Of a stretch of 64,000 nt of DNA, positions 49,984 through 60,273 are shown one piece after another (positions within the stretch are counted from its first letter, which is position 1; the number at the start of each line of letters is the position of its first letter). The notes under the pieces were generated by a model that searched no databases, had not been told where the DNA came from, and worked only from the letters and a program-made list of their open reading frames with translations. Origin of the DNA: Pigmentiphaga humi (GTDB lineage: Bacteria > Pseudomonadota > Gammaproteobacteria > Burkholderiales > Burkholderiaceae_B); contig NZ_UWPJ01000012.1 in the NCBI RefSeq assembly GCF_900606115.1, positions 89,025-153,024 of the forward strand, read 5' to 3'. The position numbers were made by a program, and so were the translations under genes.

Positions 49984-50955
49984 CTAATCGATCTGGATCT
50001 TCGCCTGTTGCACGACGGTCTTCCAGCGCGTCACCTCCTTGCCGAAGAAGTCGTCGAATTCGGCGGCCGTCATCGAAGACGGGTCGGCCGCGCTGGACTT
50101 CAGCAGCTCGGACACGGCCGGCGCACGGGCAGCCTCCCTGATGGATTGGTTGATCTTGTCAACGATGGGTTGCGGTGTTCCGGCAGGCGCGAATATGCCG
50201 AACCATGTCGTCACGTCGAATCCCGGAATGCCCGCCTCGGCGGCGCTCGGCACGTCGGGCAGCGCCGACGAGCGCTTGTCTCCGCTGACGACCAGGCCGC
50301 TCAACTGTTTCGACGTGATGAACTTCGCGATATTGGCGACATCCATCGCGATCAGTTGGCAATCGTTCTTCATCACCGCCATGATGGCGGGCGCTGCGCC
50401 CGGATAGATGATGGACATGAATTCCGTTTTCGTCTGCAGGCGGAACAGTTCCGCGAACAGGCGGCTCGACGTGCCCGACGATGCCGCGTTCAGGCTGCCC
50501 GGCCGCTCGCGCAGCAATGCCAGGAACTTCGGCAGAGAACCGTCGCCCGTCGCGTTGTTGGCCGCGATCACGAAAGGCATGCTCATTACCTGCGCCACGG
50601 GGCGCAGGTTCTCCGGCCGGTACAAGGCCTTGCTGTACACGCTGGGATTCATGGCGATGGCCGACGTGTCGATCAGGATGGTGTAGCCGTCCGGCGCCGC
50701 GCGCGTCAGGTTCTCCACCGCGATCATGCCCGATGCCCCGGGCTTGTTCTCCACGATGACGGTTTGCCCAAGGCTGCCGGACAACTGCGCCCCCAGCGCG
50801 CGCGCCGTGGCGTCGACGGCGCCTCCCGGCGCATAGGGCACCAGCAGCCTGATCGGTTTCGAAGGGTAGGCATCCGCGCCGGCGGCGGACTGATGTCCGC
50901 CCGCCAGGGCCAGCATGGCCGCCAATATCCGTGCATGCGAGGCGACTCGTTTCAT
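49984..50955 (-). CDS. Bug-family periplasmic solute-binding protein
   Basis: A 323-residue TctC/Bug protein with a signal peptide (RILAAMLALAGGHQSAAGA). The family loops are PYAPGGAVDATARA, VVIENKPGASG-like VIVENKPGASGM and SSGTSSRLFA. It is encoded downstream of a GMC oxidoreductase gene (73-bp gap) on the same strand, so it probably binds a substrate or product of that enzyme, such as an alcohol-derived acid. The ligand loop differs from the other three Bug proteins here. Fourth Bug gene of the window. Confidence 0.92.
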   Translation of the reverse strand: MKRVASHARILAAMLALAGGHQSAAGADAYPSKPIRLLVPYAPGGAVDATARALGAQLSGSLGQTVIVENKPGASGMIAVENLTRAAPDGYTILIDTSAIAMNPSVYSKALYRPENLRPVAQVMSMPFVIAANNATGDGSLPKFLALLRERPGSLNAASSGTSSRLFAELFRLQTKTEFMSIIYPGAAPAIMAVMKNDCQLIAMDVANIAKFITSKQLSGLVVSGDKRSSALPDVPSAAEAGIPGFDVTTWFGIFAPAGTPQPIVDKINQSIREAARAPAVSELLKSSAADPSSMTAAEFDDFFGKEVTRWKTVVQQAKIQID

Positions 50956-51028
50956 GTCGTGTCTCCGTATCGTGCGTGGCCCTTCTTCGTGGGCGTTTGT
51001 GTTGGCGAAGCGAAACCCGGGTGCGGAC

Positions 51029-52669
51029 TCAGAGGTAGAGCGGGTCCAGGGCGGGACGGCCGCGAATGAGATCGGCGGCTTTCTCGGCGATCATGATGAC
51101 CGCCGCATTGATATTTCCGCCGACCAGATCGGGCATCACCGACGCGTCGACCACCCGCAAGCCCTCGACTCCCCTCACCCTCAGTTGCTCGTCGACCACC
51201 GCGCCGGGATCCGACGCCGGCCCCATGCGGCAGGTGCCCAGCGGGTGGTGCACGGTCGATAGCGACGACCGGATGTGCGCGTCGAGTTCCTCGTCGGTGT
51301 TCGCGCCGGGGCCCGGCGCCAGTTCGGCATCGATGAAAGCTTGCAAAGGCGCCTGCCGCGTCACGGTGCGCAACAGCCGCAAGCCCGCCCGCAGCGTCCG
51401 CCAGTCGGCATCGCGCGAGAGAAAGTTCTGGTGGATGCGGGGCGGCGCGAGCGGGTTCTTGCTCGACAGACCGATGTGCCCGCGGCTTTCCGGATGCAGG
51501 ACGGCGGCCCGGAACACGAATCCGTCGTCGAAGGGCTTGATGAACGGGCTCAGATAAGGACGCGCGCTGCCAAGCGGCGCGGCCGACATCAGGAACTGCA
51601 CATCCGGCGCCGCCTGCTCGGCCGAGGTGCGCACGAAGGCGCTGACGCCGCCGGGCAGGTCGGTAGCCATTCCCGATCCCAGCAGGAACGCCCGCGCCAT
51701 GTGCACGGCGATCCGGTCGAAACGCATGGCGCGATGGAAGGGGCCGGGATGTTTGCGCCGGAAAAGCAGTGGCGCGGAAATATGGTCCTGGAGGTTCTTG
51801 CCCACTCCCGGCAGATGCGCCCTGCTGGCGACATCGTGCCTGGCGAGTTCGGCGGCGTCGCCTATGCCAGAAAGCATCAACAGCTTGGGGGTATTGGCGA
51901 CGCCCGAGCAAACGATGATTTCGCGGTTCGCGCGCGCCACGGCGGTTCTACCCCGGCGGAGGTACTCGATGCCCGTGGCGCGCGAGCCATCGAATTCGAT
52001 GCCCAGCGCCATCGCGCCCACCACGACCTCGAGATTGCGACGCTTCAGCGCCGGCTTCAGGTAGGCCGTCGCCGCGCTGCACCGCCTGCCGTTGGCGATG
52101 GTCGCCTGATAGCGGCCCAGCCCCTCCTGCCCGCTCGCATTGAAGTCTTCCGTGAACGGCAGCCCCGCCGCCCGCCCCGCCTCGAAATACGCGTCGACCA
52201 ACGGGTCCCGATATCCGGAGAACCGGGTATGCAAAGGCCCGTCGCCGCCCCGGTAATCGTCGGCGCCGCCCGCCCACGATTCCTGTTTGCGGAAATACGG
52301 CAGCACATGCGCATACGACCACGAAGGCAATCCCATGGCTGCCCACCGGTCGTAATCCGAACGGTGGCCGCGCACGTATGCCAGCGCGTTGATCGACGAC
52401 GATCCCCCGACGACCTTGCCTCGGTGAAAAGGCAAACGCCGCCCCGCAAGACTCGCCTCGGGTTCGACGTCGTACATCCAATCGTGGCGGCGCGCGACGA
52501 ACAGCTTGCCCCACCCCAGCGGAATATGGATCAGCGGATCGCGGTCCCAGCCGCCCGCCTCCAGCAGCAGCACAGTGGCGTCGCGCTCCTCGGACAGGCG
52601 CCGCGCCAGCACGCACCCTGCGGAACCCGCGCCGACGATGATGTAGTCGTAGGCAGTGGCCTGCGTCAC
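51029..52669 (-). CDS. GMC-family FAD oxidoreductase
   Basis: A 546-residue flavoenzyme of the choline dehydrogenase/alcohol dehydrogenase branch. It has the FAD motif YIIVGAGSAGCVLARRLSE (near residues 9-27), LLLEAGG, the GMC signature RGKVVGGSSSINAL and the C-terminal HHPLGTCRMG containing one active-site histidine. It oxidises an alcohol using an acceptor such as a quinone. It lacks a signal peptide. Together with the downstream Bug gene it forms a small catabolic unit. Choline itself is unlikely because betaine-aldehyde dehydrogenase and betI are absent. Confidence 0.9.
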   Translation of the reverse strand: MTQATAYDYIIVGAGSAGCVLARRLSEERDATVLLLEAGGWDRDPLIHIPLGWGKLFVARRHDWMYDVEPEASLAGRRLPFHRGKVVGGSSSINALAYVRGHRSDYDRWAAMGLPSWSYAHVLPYFRKQESWAGGADDYRGGDGPLHTRFSGYRDPLVDAYFEAGRAAGLPFTEDFNASGQEGLGRYQATIANGRRCSAATAYLKPALKRRNLEVVVGAMALGIEFDGSRATGIEYLRRGRTAVARANREIIVCSGVANTPKLLMLSGIGDAAELARHDVASRAHLPGVGKNLQDHISAPLLFRRKHPGPFHRAMRFDRIAVHMARAFLLGSGMATDLPGGVSAFVRTSAEQAAPDVQFLMSAAPLGSARPYLSPFIKPFDDGFVFRAAVLHPESRGHIGLSSKNPLAPPRIHQNFLSRDADWRTLRAGLRLLRTVTRQAPLQAFIDAELAPGPGANTDEELDAHIRSSLSTVHHPLGTCRMGPASDPGAVVDEQLRVRGVEGLRVVDASVMPDLVGGNINAAVIMIAEKAADLIRGRPALDPLYL

Positions 52670-52856
52670 GCCTGTCCCCCGGCAACATTGATTTTGCCCG
52701 GAGCTTAGGCAATCGAAGCGACGATGGCCCTACCGTCCAGTCTCGTTATCTACCCCGCAGTCGGAAAATTCTCGCGCCGGGTGAACGCCATGGTTCAGGC
52801 CGGCGGCTGCCCAGGCACGTCCGTTGCTGAATGATGCCCACTACACAGGAGGTGTC

Positions 52857-53198
52857 ATGAAAACCACTCATTCCATTCTGCTGGCGGGCGCCCTGGCCCT
52901 TGCTTCGCCACTCGTGCTGGCCACCGAAAGCCGCACCGACAAGGCGTTGGACGCGGCCAAACCCATTCAAGGGACAGGTCAAACCCATGACCGCGGTGCC
53001 GAGCAGAAAGGCGCGCAAGAACTTCCGTCCGGCGCGCAGACCGGCGGGATGCGATCGGGCATTCCCGATGGCGCCGGTCGCGGCGGCCAGGATCCCCATG
53101 CCAACAAGCCGAGCACGAAAGGCCCGGATCAACCGGCCAACCCGGACAATCGGCGCGGAGCCGGGACAGAGGACTCGCGCGCCCGGTCATCGCGGTAA
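52857..53198 (+). CDS. Small secreted protein, unknown function
   Basis: A 113-residue protein with a clear signal peptide (ILLAGALALASPLVLA, cut after about residue 22). The mature part is hydrophilic and disordered-looking, rich in Gly, Asp, Arg, Pro and Gln with no cysteine (AAKPIQGTGQTHDRGAEQ, DGAGRGGQDPHANKP). AGGAGGT directly upstream is a near-ideal RBS, and a perfect 11-bp terminator hairpin follows, so it is very likely a real, expressed gene. I recognise no family. Confidence 0.75.
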   Translation: MKTTHSILLAGALALASPLVLATESRTDKALDAAKPIQGTGQTHDRGAEQKGAQELPSGAQTGGMRSGIPDGAGRGGQDPHANKPSTKGPDQPANPDNRRGAGTEDSRARSSR

Positions 53199-53221
53199 AC
53201 GTCTAATTGGGACCAGAAATG

Positions 53222-53247
53222 AAAGTGCCCGCTTACGCGGGCACTTT
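53222..53247. terminator. Bidirectional terminator
   Basis: A perfect 11-bp stem (AAAGTGCCCGC/GCGGGCACTTT) with a TTAC loop. It follows the small secreted-protein gene on the plus strand (then TTTTG) and lies just beyond the 3' end of the tRNA on the minus strand, so it can end transcription from both sides. Confidence 0.8.
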
Positions 53248-53256
53248 TGTAAATTC

Positions 53257-53333
53257 TGGTGGCGCATCCCTGATTCGAACAGGGGACCTGCGGATTATGA
53301 TTCCGTCGCTCTAACCGGCTGAGCTAATGCGCC
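53257..53333 (-). tRNA. tRNA-Met (CAU anticodon), elongator type
   Basis: A 77-nt tRNA with encoded CCA. The acceptor stem GGCGCAT/ATGCGCC, D-arm GCTC...GAGC, anticodon loop ATCATAA with anticodon CAT and T-arm CCCTG-TTCGAAT-CAGGG are all in place. The fully paired first base pair (G1-C72) rules out initiator tRNA. A minor tRNA-Ile with a CAT anticodon is the alternative, but the stem bases look like elongator Met. It lies 478 bp from miaB. Confidence 0.9.
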
Positions 53334-53811
53334 AAAAAAGCTAAGACCGCGATTATACATGGTCTGGTAAGGCGCGCAAACCCGGCTGCAAGACAGGGAC
53401 AAACCCTGGGCGCCGCGCCCTGGACAGGCGAAAAAAATGGCCCGACAATCGCTTGTCGGGCCAATAGGGAGCACACAATGCCGTGCCTCAATATGCTCGC
53501 GGGGGAAGCACGGTATCGGTGTCGGATGAACCACTCTGCCAAGCGCCAGGGATCTGCGGTTTCCACCGGCGCCCGTAACGGCAAAGCAATCATCTGAGAC
53601 GCCAGTCTAATGCGGGAGGACTGACAGAGTCCTGAACACCGCACAACTTGTGGCGCATGCGCGCCGGCTCCGGGCCCGACAATCCTGATGGTAAACTGGC
53701 CGATCCGCCCGCCGTATCCATGCCGCTTGCCTGCGCCCTGCCTCGCAAGCCCGGCCGGCTTTCCTTTTCATCGTTGCGCCCCCGGGCTATAACCCCGTAC
53801 CGGCACCCGCC
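53334..53811. other. Gap between tRNA-Met and miaB
   Basis: This 478-bp stretch has no convincing protein gene. Its minus strand holds a structured segment that ends in a strong intrinsic terminator at 53431-53463, listed separately as a candidate small RNA. The last 110 bp contain the miaB leader. Confidence 0.5.
53431..53600 (-). ncRNA. Candidate small RNA with intrinsic terminator
   Basis: On the minus strand an 11-bp perfect stem (TGGCCCGACAA/TTGTCGGGCCA, 53438-53463) is followed by seven T, a textbook terminator, but no protein gene leads into it. Upstream are two further stem-loops, around CCGTGC...GCACGG (about 53482-53514) and GCGCC...GGCGC. The 5' end is only a guess because I see no clear promoter. 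It could be a trans-acting small RNA or a 6S-like RNA; I cannot identify a family. Confidence 0.45.
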
Positions 53812-55173
53812 ATGACCACGCCCCGCAAACTGTACATCCGCACATTCGGCTGCCAGATGAACGAGTACGACTCGGACAAGATGGCAGACGTGCTCAATGC
53901 CGAGCATCCCCTGGAACTCACCGACCGCCCCGAGGATGCCGACATCATCCTCTTCAATACCTGTTCGGTGCGCGAAAAAGCCCAGGAGAAAGTCTTCTCC
54001 GACCTGGGCCGCGCGAAGATGCTCAAGCGCGAGAAACCGGACCTGGTCATCGGCGTGGGCGGCTGTGTGGCGAGCCAGGAAGGCGCCGCCATCGTCGAGC
54101 GCGCGCCCTATGTGGACGTGGTGTTCGGGCCGCAGACGCTGCATCGCCTGCCCGAGCTGATCGAGCGCCGCCGCCGGTCCGGCGTCGCGCAGGTGGACAT
54201 CAGTTTTCCCGAGATCGAGAAGTTCGACCACCTCCCGCCGGCGCGCATCGAGGGGCCGGCCGCGTTCGTGTCCATCATGGAAGGCTGCAGCAAGTACTGC
54301 AGCTTCTGTGTGGTGCCGTATACGCGCGGCGAGGAAGTGTCGCGCCCGTTCGAGGACGTATTGACCGAGATCGCCGACCTGGCGGACCAGGGCGTCAAGG
54401 AAGTGACGCTGCTGGGCCAGAACGTCAACGCCTACCGCGGCAGGATGGGCGAAAGCGGCGAGATCGCCGATTTCGCGCTGCTGCTGGAATACGTGCACGA
54501 CATTCCCGGCATCGAGCGCATCCGCTACACCACCTCGCACCCCAAGGAAATGACGCCGCGGCTGATCGAGGCCTACGGCCGGCTGCCCAAGCTGGTGTCG
54601 TTCCTGCACCTGCCGGTGCAGGCCGGCAGCGACCGCGTGCTGATGGCGATGAAGCGCGGCTATACGGTGCTGGAGTTCAAGTCCATCGTGCGCAAGCTGC
54701 GCGCGGTGCGGCCCGACCTGGTGCTGTCGTCGGATTTCATCGTCGGCTTCCCCGGCGAGACGGAAGAAGATTTCGAGAAGACCATGAAGCTGATCGAGGA
54801 CGTCGGTTTCGACGCGTCGTTCTCGTTCGTGTATTCGCGCCGCCCGGGCACGCCGGCCGCCGACCTGGCGGACGATACGCCGCAGGCGGTCAAGCTGGCG
54901 CGCCTGCAGCGCCTGCAAACCCGGATCAACGAGCACGCGGCCGCCATCAGCCAGGCCATGGTGGGCTCGATCCAGCGCGTGGTGGTCGAAGGGCCGTCGC
55001 GCAAGGACCCGAATGAATTGATGGGACGCACCGAAAACAACCGCATCGTCAACTTCCCGGCGCCGGCGCGCCTGCTCGGCCAGATGGCCGACATCCGCAT
55101 CACGGCGGCGATGTCGCATACGCTGCGCGGCGAAGTGCTCACGCGCGGGACCGGCGAGGGCATGGCGGCATGA
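53812..55173 (+). CDS. miaB: tRNA-2-methylthio-N6-dimethylallyladenosine synthase
   Basis: A 453-residue radical-SAM methylthiotransferase that converts i6A37 to ms2i6A37 in tRNAs reading UNN codons. The N-terminal UPF0004 domain has cluster cysteines 14, 51 and 85 (TFGCQMN, NTCSVRE, GGCVAS), and the radical-SAM motif is Cys159-x3-Cys163-x2-Cys166. A C-terminal TRAM domain follows. Its stop overlaps the phoH start (ATGA). It opens the conserved unit miaB-phoH-ybeY-corC-lnt. Confidence 0.97.
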   Translation: MTTPRKLYIRTFGCQMNEYDSDKMADVLNAEHPLELTDRPEDADIILFNTCSVREKAQEKVFSDLGRAKMLKREKPDLVIGVGGCVASQEGAAIVERAPYVDVVFGPQTLHRLPELIERRRRSGVAQVDISFPEIEKFDHLPPARIEGPAAFVSIMEGCSKYCSFCVVPYTRGEEVSRPFEDVLTEIADLADQGVKEVTLLGQNVNAYRGRMGESGEIADFALLLEYVHDIPGIERIRYTTSHPKEMTPRLIEAYGRLPKLVSFLHLPVQAGSDRVLMAMKRGYTVLEFKSIVRKLRAVRPDLVLSSDFIVGFPGETEEDFEKTMKLIEDVGFDASFSFVYSRRPGTPAADLADDTPQAVKLARLQRLQTRINEHAAAISQAMVGSIQRVVVEGPSRKDPNELMGRTENNRIVNFPAPARLLGQMADIRITAAMSHTLRGEVLTRGTGEGMAA

Positions 55174-56174
55174 CGGGCGGATCGACGCGCGGCGGACAGC
55201 GCCGCCCGGCTCCGGTGGTCGTCACGCTGGACGAAGACAACAACCGCCTGTCCAACCTGTGCGGGCCGCTGGACGAGAACCTGCGCCAGTTGGCCGCCGC
55301 CTACGGCGTGGAATTGTCGCGCCGCGGCCATCGCATCACGGTGGAAGGCGAGCGCGCCGACGGCGCCGCCGCCGCGCTGCTTTATCTCTACGAACGCGCC
55401 GAACAGCCGCTCACGATCGACCAGCTGCAACTGAGCCTGGTCGAGCTGGGCGCCATGACGGCCGCCCACGACGCCGACGAGGAAACGCCCGCCCTGCCCC
55501 CCTCCGGCGAATCGGAAGTCACGCTGCGCCTGCCGCGCCGGCAGGATCTGCGCGGCCGCACGCCGCGCCAGCGCGACTACCTGCGCAACATCCTGGCGCA
55601 CGATATCTCGTTCGGCATGGGGCCGGCGGGCACCGGCAAAACGTACCTCGCCGTGGCCTGCGCGGTCGATGCGCTGGAGCGTGAATCGGTGCGCCGCATC
55701 GTGTTGACGCGCCCGGCCGTCGAAGCCGGCGAGCGCCTGGGCTTTCTGCCCGGCGATCTGACGCAGAAAGTCGACCCCTACCTGCGCCCGCTGTACGACG
55801 CGCTGTACGACCTGATCGGCTTCGAGCGGGTCACCAAGCTGTTCGAGAAGCAGACCATCGAGATCGCGCCGCTGGCCTACATGCGCGGGCGCACGCTCAA
55901 CCACGCCTTCGTGATCCTGGACGAGGCGCAGAACACCACGCCGGAACAGATGAAGATGTTCCTGACCCGGATAGGCTTCGGCAGCAAGGCCGTCATCACC
56001 GGCGACCCCTCGCAGGTGGACCTGCCCAAGGGCCAGCGCAGCGGCCTGCTGGACGCTTCCCAGGTGCTGGCCTCGGTGCACGGCATTTCCTTTACCCAGT
56101 TCACCAGCGGCGACGTGGTGCGGCACCCGCTGGTGGCGCGCATCGTCGACGCCTACGAAAAGCATAACAAGTGA
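55170..56174 (+). CDS. ybeZ: PhoH-family ATPase (YbeZ)
   Basis: A 334-residue cytoplasmic P-loop ATPase with Walker A GPAGTGKT (151-158) and the PhoH motif [15 protein letters not shown] with [16 protein letters not shown]. The N-terminal 110 residues form a KH-like segment. YbeZ works with YbeY in ribosome maturation and quality control, and the ybeY gene follows 36 bp downstream. It overlaps miaB by 4 bp, so the two are coupled. Confidence 0.95.
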   Translation: MTGGSTRGGQRRPAPVVVTLDEDNNRLSNLCGPLDENLRQLAAAYGVELSRRGHRITVEGERADGAAAALLYLYERAEQPLTIDQLQLSLVELGAMTAAHDADEETPALPPSGESEVTLRLPRRQDLRGRTPRQRDYLRNILAHDISFGMGPAGTGKTYLAVACAVDALERESVRRIVLTRPAVEAGERLGFLPGDLTQKVDPYLRPLYDALYDLIGFERVTKLFEKQTIEIAPLAYMRGRTLNHAFVILDEAQNTTPEQMKMFLTRIGFGSKAVITGDPSQVDLPKGQRSGLLDASQVLASVHGISFTQFTSGDVVRHPLVARIVDAYEKHNK

Positions 56175-56210
56175 CGCTCCGGCTAACCCGTGAGCACCGG
56201 AACGACTGAA

Positions 56211-56672
56211 ATGCCTGCTTTATCTCTCTCGGTGCAATACGGCAAGGAAGAGCCCCGCCTGCCGCGCTGGCGGCTGCGGCGCTGGATCGCGCAGGCCCTG
56301 CGCGCGCCCGAACTGGCCGATGTAGCCGGCGTCGCGCTGACGCTGCGGCTGGTCGGCGCCGCCGAAGGCCGCGCCCTCAACCGCGATTTTCGCCAGCGCG
56401 ACTACGCCACCAACGTGCTGACCTTCGAATACGGCGAAGGCCCCGACGGCATCGTCGCCGGCGACATCGTGCTGTGCCTGCCGATATTGGCGAGCGAAGC
56501 CAGGGCCCAGAAAAAACCGTTCCTGCACCACGCCGCCCACCTGGTCGTGCACGGCGTCCTGCACTCCCTGGGCTACGATCACCTGAACGCCCGCGATGCC
56601 AAGCGCATGGAAGCGCTGGAGACGCGCATCCTGGCCGAGATGGCAATACCCGACCCGTATCGAGTATTCTAG
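56211..56672 (+). CDS. ybeY: Endoribonuclease YbeY
   Basis: A 153-residue metalloprotein for 16S rRNA 3'-end processing and 70S quality control. The zinc-binding motif is HLVVHGVLHSLGYDH, with three histidines (H-x3-H-x5-H type). The ATG at 56211 gives MPALSLSVQYG, the normal N-terminus; a GTG at 56190 would add seven residues. It lies between phoH and corC in the conserved order. Confidence 0.95.
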   Translation: MPALSLSVQYGKEEPRLPRWRLRRWIAQALRAPELADVAGVALTLRLVGAAEGRALNRDFRQRDYATNVLTFEYGEGPDGIVAGDIVLCLPILASEARAQKKPFLHHAAHLVVHGVLHSLGYDHLNARDAKRMEALETRILAEMAIPDPYRVF

Positions 56673-56698
56673 ACTTTTGCAACTGTCCTCCAAGGACG

Positions 56699-57592
56699 AT
56701 GTCAGACAGCTCCCCTAGTCCGGCGTACGCCTCGCGCGCGCCCAAACCTGCTCCCAAAACCTTCTTCGAACGACTTTCGGCGCTGATCCACCGCGAACCG
56801 GAAGACCGCGAGGACCTCAAGGCCGTGCTCGAGGCCGCCTACGGGCGCGACCTGCTCGACGCCGAGGCCCTCTCCATGATCGAAGGCGTGCTGGCGGTTT
56901 CCGAACTGACCGCCGGCGACATCATGATCCCGCGCTCGCGCATGGACATGCTGGAGGTTTCCCAGCCCATCGAAACCCAGTTGCCCGGCATCATCGAAAC
57001 CGCGCACTCGCGCTTCCCGGTTTTCGAGGACAGCCGCGACAACGTCATCGGCATCCTCCTGGCCAAAGACCTGCTGCGCTACGTGCTCGACCGCGACCTG
57101 GACCTGCGCACGCTGCTGCGGCCGGCCGTGTTCATTCCCGAATCCAAGCGCCTGAACGTGCTGCTGCGCGAATTCCGCGGCAACCGCAACCACATCGCCA
57201 TCGTCGTGGACGAGCACGGCGGCACCGCCGGCCTGATCACCATCGAGGACGTGCTCGAGCAGATCGTCGGCGAAATCGAAGACGAATTCGACGACGCCAT
57301 TGTCGAGCAGTCCATTTTTCCCGACGGCAAGAACCGCTGGCGCGTCACCGCGCTTACCGGCATCCGGCGCTTCAACGAGACCTTCGGCTCGTCGCTCGAC
57401 GACGACGAGTACGACACCGTAGGCGGCTGGATGGCCGGAACGCTGGGCCGCATCCCGCGCCGCGGCGACCGCATCGAACGCGACGATCTGCGCATCGAGG
57501 TGATCCGCGCCGACGCCCGCCGCGCCCTGTGGCTGCGCGTTTCGCGCCTGTCGCGCGGCGCCGCGCCCGCAGCCCCGGCAACCCAAGGCTGA
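56699..57592 (+). CDS. corC: CorC/HlyC-family transport-associated protein (YbeX)
   Basis: A 297-residue cytoplasmic protein with two CBS domains (about 70-190, GDIMIPRSRMDMLEV and IAIVVDEHGGTAGLITIEDV) and a C-terminal CorC_HlyC domain (about 210-290). It lacks the DUF21 membrane part found in full CNNM-type transporters. In E. coli the homologue YbeX is linked to magnesium efflux and ribosome metabolism. AAGGA precedes the ATG with very short spacing. It is seven bases from the lnt start. Confidence 0.93.
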   Translation: MSDSSPSPAYASRAPKPAPKTFFERLSALIHREPEDREDLKAVLEAAYGRDLLDAEALSMIEGVLAVSELTAGDIMIPRSRMDMLEVSQPIETQLPGIIETAHSRFPVFEDSRDNVIGILLAKDLLRYVLDRDLDLRTLLRPAVFIPESKRLNVLLREFRGNRNHIAIVVDEHGGTAGLITIEDVLEQIVGEIEDEFDDAIVEQSIFPDGKNRWRVTALTGIRRFNETFGSSLDDDEYDTVGGWMAGTLGRIPRRGDRIERDDLRIEVIRADARRALWLRVSRLSRGAAPAAPATQG

Positions 57593-57599
57593 CGCGCCC

Positions 57600-59231
57600 G
57601 TGCGCCTACCTCACGCTGCGCTCGCCGGGGCGCTCATCCTCGGCATACTCCACGGGCTGGCCTTCGCGCCCGGCCCCTTCCCCGCCTGGCTCCTGCCGCT
57701 GCTGCAGCTGGCCACCTTCGGCGCGTTGAGCCGGCTGGCCTGGCGCGCCCCCACCCTGGGCGCAGCCGTGCGCACCGGCGCCGCCTTCGGCGCCGGCACC
57801 TTCATCGTCGGCATATCCTGGATCTACATCAGCCTCCACGTCTACGCCTACATGGCGGCGCCGCTGGCGGCGCTGGGCGTAGGCCTGCTGGCCGCCTACC
57901 TCGCGCTGTACCCGGCGCTGGCCACCGGGGTCGCCTGGTGGCTCACGCGCGGCGGCACCGAAAACCCCTCCAGCAAGCCCGCCGGCGCCCTCGCCAGCGC
58001 GCTGGCCATGGCCGCCGCCTGGACCGGCGCGGAATGGCTGCGCGGCGTCCTGTTCACCGGTTTCCCCTGGCTCAACATCGGCTACGCCCACGTCGACGGC
58101 CCGCTGCACGGCTGGGCGCCGCTGCTGGGCGTCTACGGCGTCGCATTCGCCGCCGCCTTCACCGCCTCGGCCCTGGCCTGGGCCATCGCGGCCTGCCGCC
58201 GCCCCTCCTCCCTGGCAGGCAAGGCAGGCGGCCGCCGGTGGCCGGCCTGGGCCGCCGCCGTTCTGGTGATCGCGGCAGGATGGGCCGCCTCCGCCTGGAC
58301 CTGGGTGCGCCCGCACGGCAGCCCGCTCACCGTCAGGCTGGTCCAGGCCGACATCCCGCTCTCCGACAAATTCGACCCCGCCCAGATCTGGCAGGGCATG
58401 GACCGCCACCGCTCCCTGGCCGCGCCTGCCCGCGCCGACGGCCGCCCCATCGCGCTCACTTTGCTGCCGGAAACCGCCGTACCGGTCTTCCAGGACCAGC
58501 TCACCGAAGAAGCCTGGCAGGAGTGGGTCGACAGCGCCGCCCTCGGCGGCGGCACCTTCGTGCTCGGCGTCGCCATGCGTGATGCGCGCAGCGATCGCGA
58601 CTACTACTACAACAGCGTCATCGCCCTCGACGCCGCCAGCTCCCCCGCCACCCTGGCCAGCGGCCGCCTGGCGCAGCGCTACGACAAGCGCCACCTGGTG
58701 CCCTTCGGCGAATTCGTGCCCCCGGGCTTTCGCTGGTTCGTCGACGAAATGGTCATGCCGCTCGGCGACTTCGACCGCGGCCAGCCGCGCCAGAAGCCCT
58801 TCGACATCGGCGGCCAGCACATCGCCATGAACATCTGCTACGAAGACGTCTTCGGCGAAGAACTGCTGCCCGCCGTACGCCCCGGCGCCGACGACCCCGG
58901 CGCCACCATACTCGCCAACGTCAGCAATCTCGCCTGGTTCGGCAACTCCCTCGCCCTGCCCCAGCACCTGCAGATGTCGCGCATGCGCGTGCGCGAAACC
59001 GGCCGCCCCATGCTGCGCGCCACCAACACCGGCATGACCGCCGCCGTCGACGCCCAGGCCCGCGTCATCGGCGAACTGACGCCGCAAACCGCCGGCGCGC
59101 TCGACGTCACCGTCCAGGGCACCACCGGGCTGACCCCATACACCCGCACCGGCAACGCCCCCATCCTGATCCTCGTCGCAGCCGTGCTCGCGGCCCTCGC
59201 GTGGGCGAGGCGGCCGTCCCGCACGCGTTGA
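57600..59231 (+). CDS. lnt: Apolipoprotein N-acyltransferase
   Basis: A 543-residue inner-membrane enzyme that adds the third acyl chain to lipoproteins. The N-terminal half has about six membrane helices, and the C-terminal nitrilase-like domain carries the triad: Glu in LLPETAVP, Lys in [12 protein letters not shown] and Cys in [10 protein letters not shown]. It starts at a GTG eight bases after the corC stop. Several lipoproteins in this window (the fusion protein, the outer-membrane factor and both sulfatases) would be its clients. Confidence 0.96.
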   Translation: MRLPHAALAGALILGILHGLAFAPGPFPAWLLPLLQLATFGALSRLAWRAPTLGAAVRTGAAFGAGTFIVGISWIYISLHVYAYMAAPLAALGVGLLAAYLALYPALATGVAWWLTRGGTENPSSKPAGALASALAMAAAWTGAEWLRGVLFTGFPWLNIGYAHVDGPLHGWAPLLGVYGVAFAAAFTASALAWAIAACRRPSSLAGKAGGRRWPAWAAAVLVIAAGWAASAWTWVRPHGSPLTVRLVQADIPLSDKFDPAQIWQGMDRHRSLAAPARADGRPIALTLLPETAVPVFQDQLTEEAWQEWVDSAALGGGTFVLGVAMRDARSDRDYYYNSVIALDAASSPATLASGRLAQRYDKRHLVPFGEFVPPGFRWFVDEMVMPLGDFDRGQPRQKPFDIGGQHIAMNICYEDVFGEELLPAVRPGADDPGATILANVSNLAWFGNSLALPQHLQMSRMRVRETGRPMLRATNTGMTAAVDAQARVIGELTPQTAGALDVTVQGTTGLTPYTRTGNAPILILVAAVLAALAWARRPSRTR

Positions 59232-59232
59232 G

Positions 59233-59283
59233 GCGTTCCGGCAAGGAACGCTCGAGCAGCGGGCCGCCTTCGCGGCGGCCCGC
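59233..59283. terminator. Two hairpins between lnt and glyQ
   Basis: GCGTTCC-GGCAA-GGAACGC (59233-59251) is followed by a perfect 10-bp stem GCGGGCCGCC/GGCGGCCCGC with a TTCGC loop (59259-59283). No T-run follows. They may end or pause transcription from lnt, or act on the glyQS leader. Confidence 0.55.
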
Positions 59284-59373
59284 CCGGGAACTCCGCCTCC
59301 CTCCTCATACGCTAAAATCCAAGGTTTGGCCGAGCCCGGCAGCCGCCTCCGGCCCGCACCCACTCCTCCACCC

Positions 59374-60273
<900 letters not shown>

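Noticed and set aside
53324..53644. A 106-residue minus-strand open frame between tRNA-Met and miaB.
   Set aside because: It runs through the terminator hairpin and into the tRNA, and has no RBS or protein-like composition; the region fits a small RNA better.
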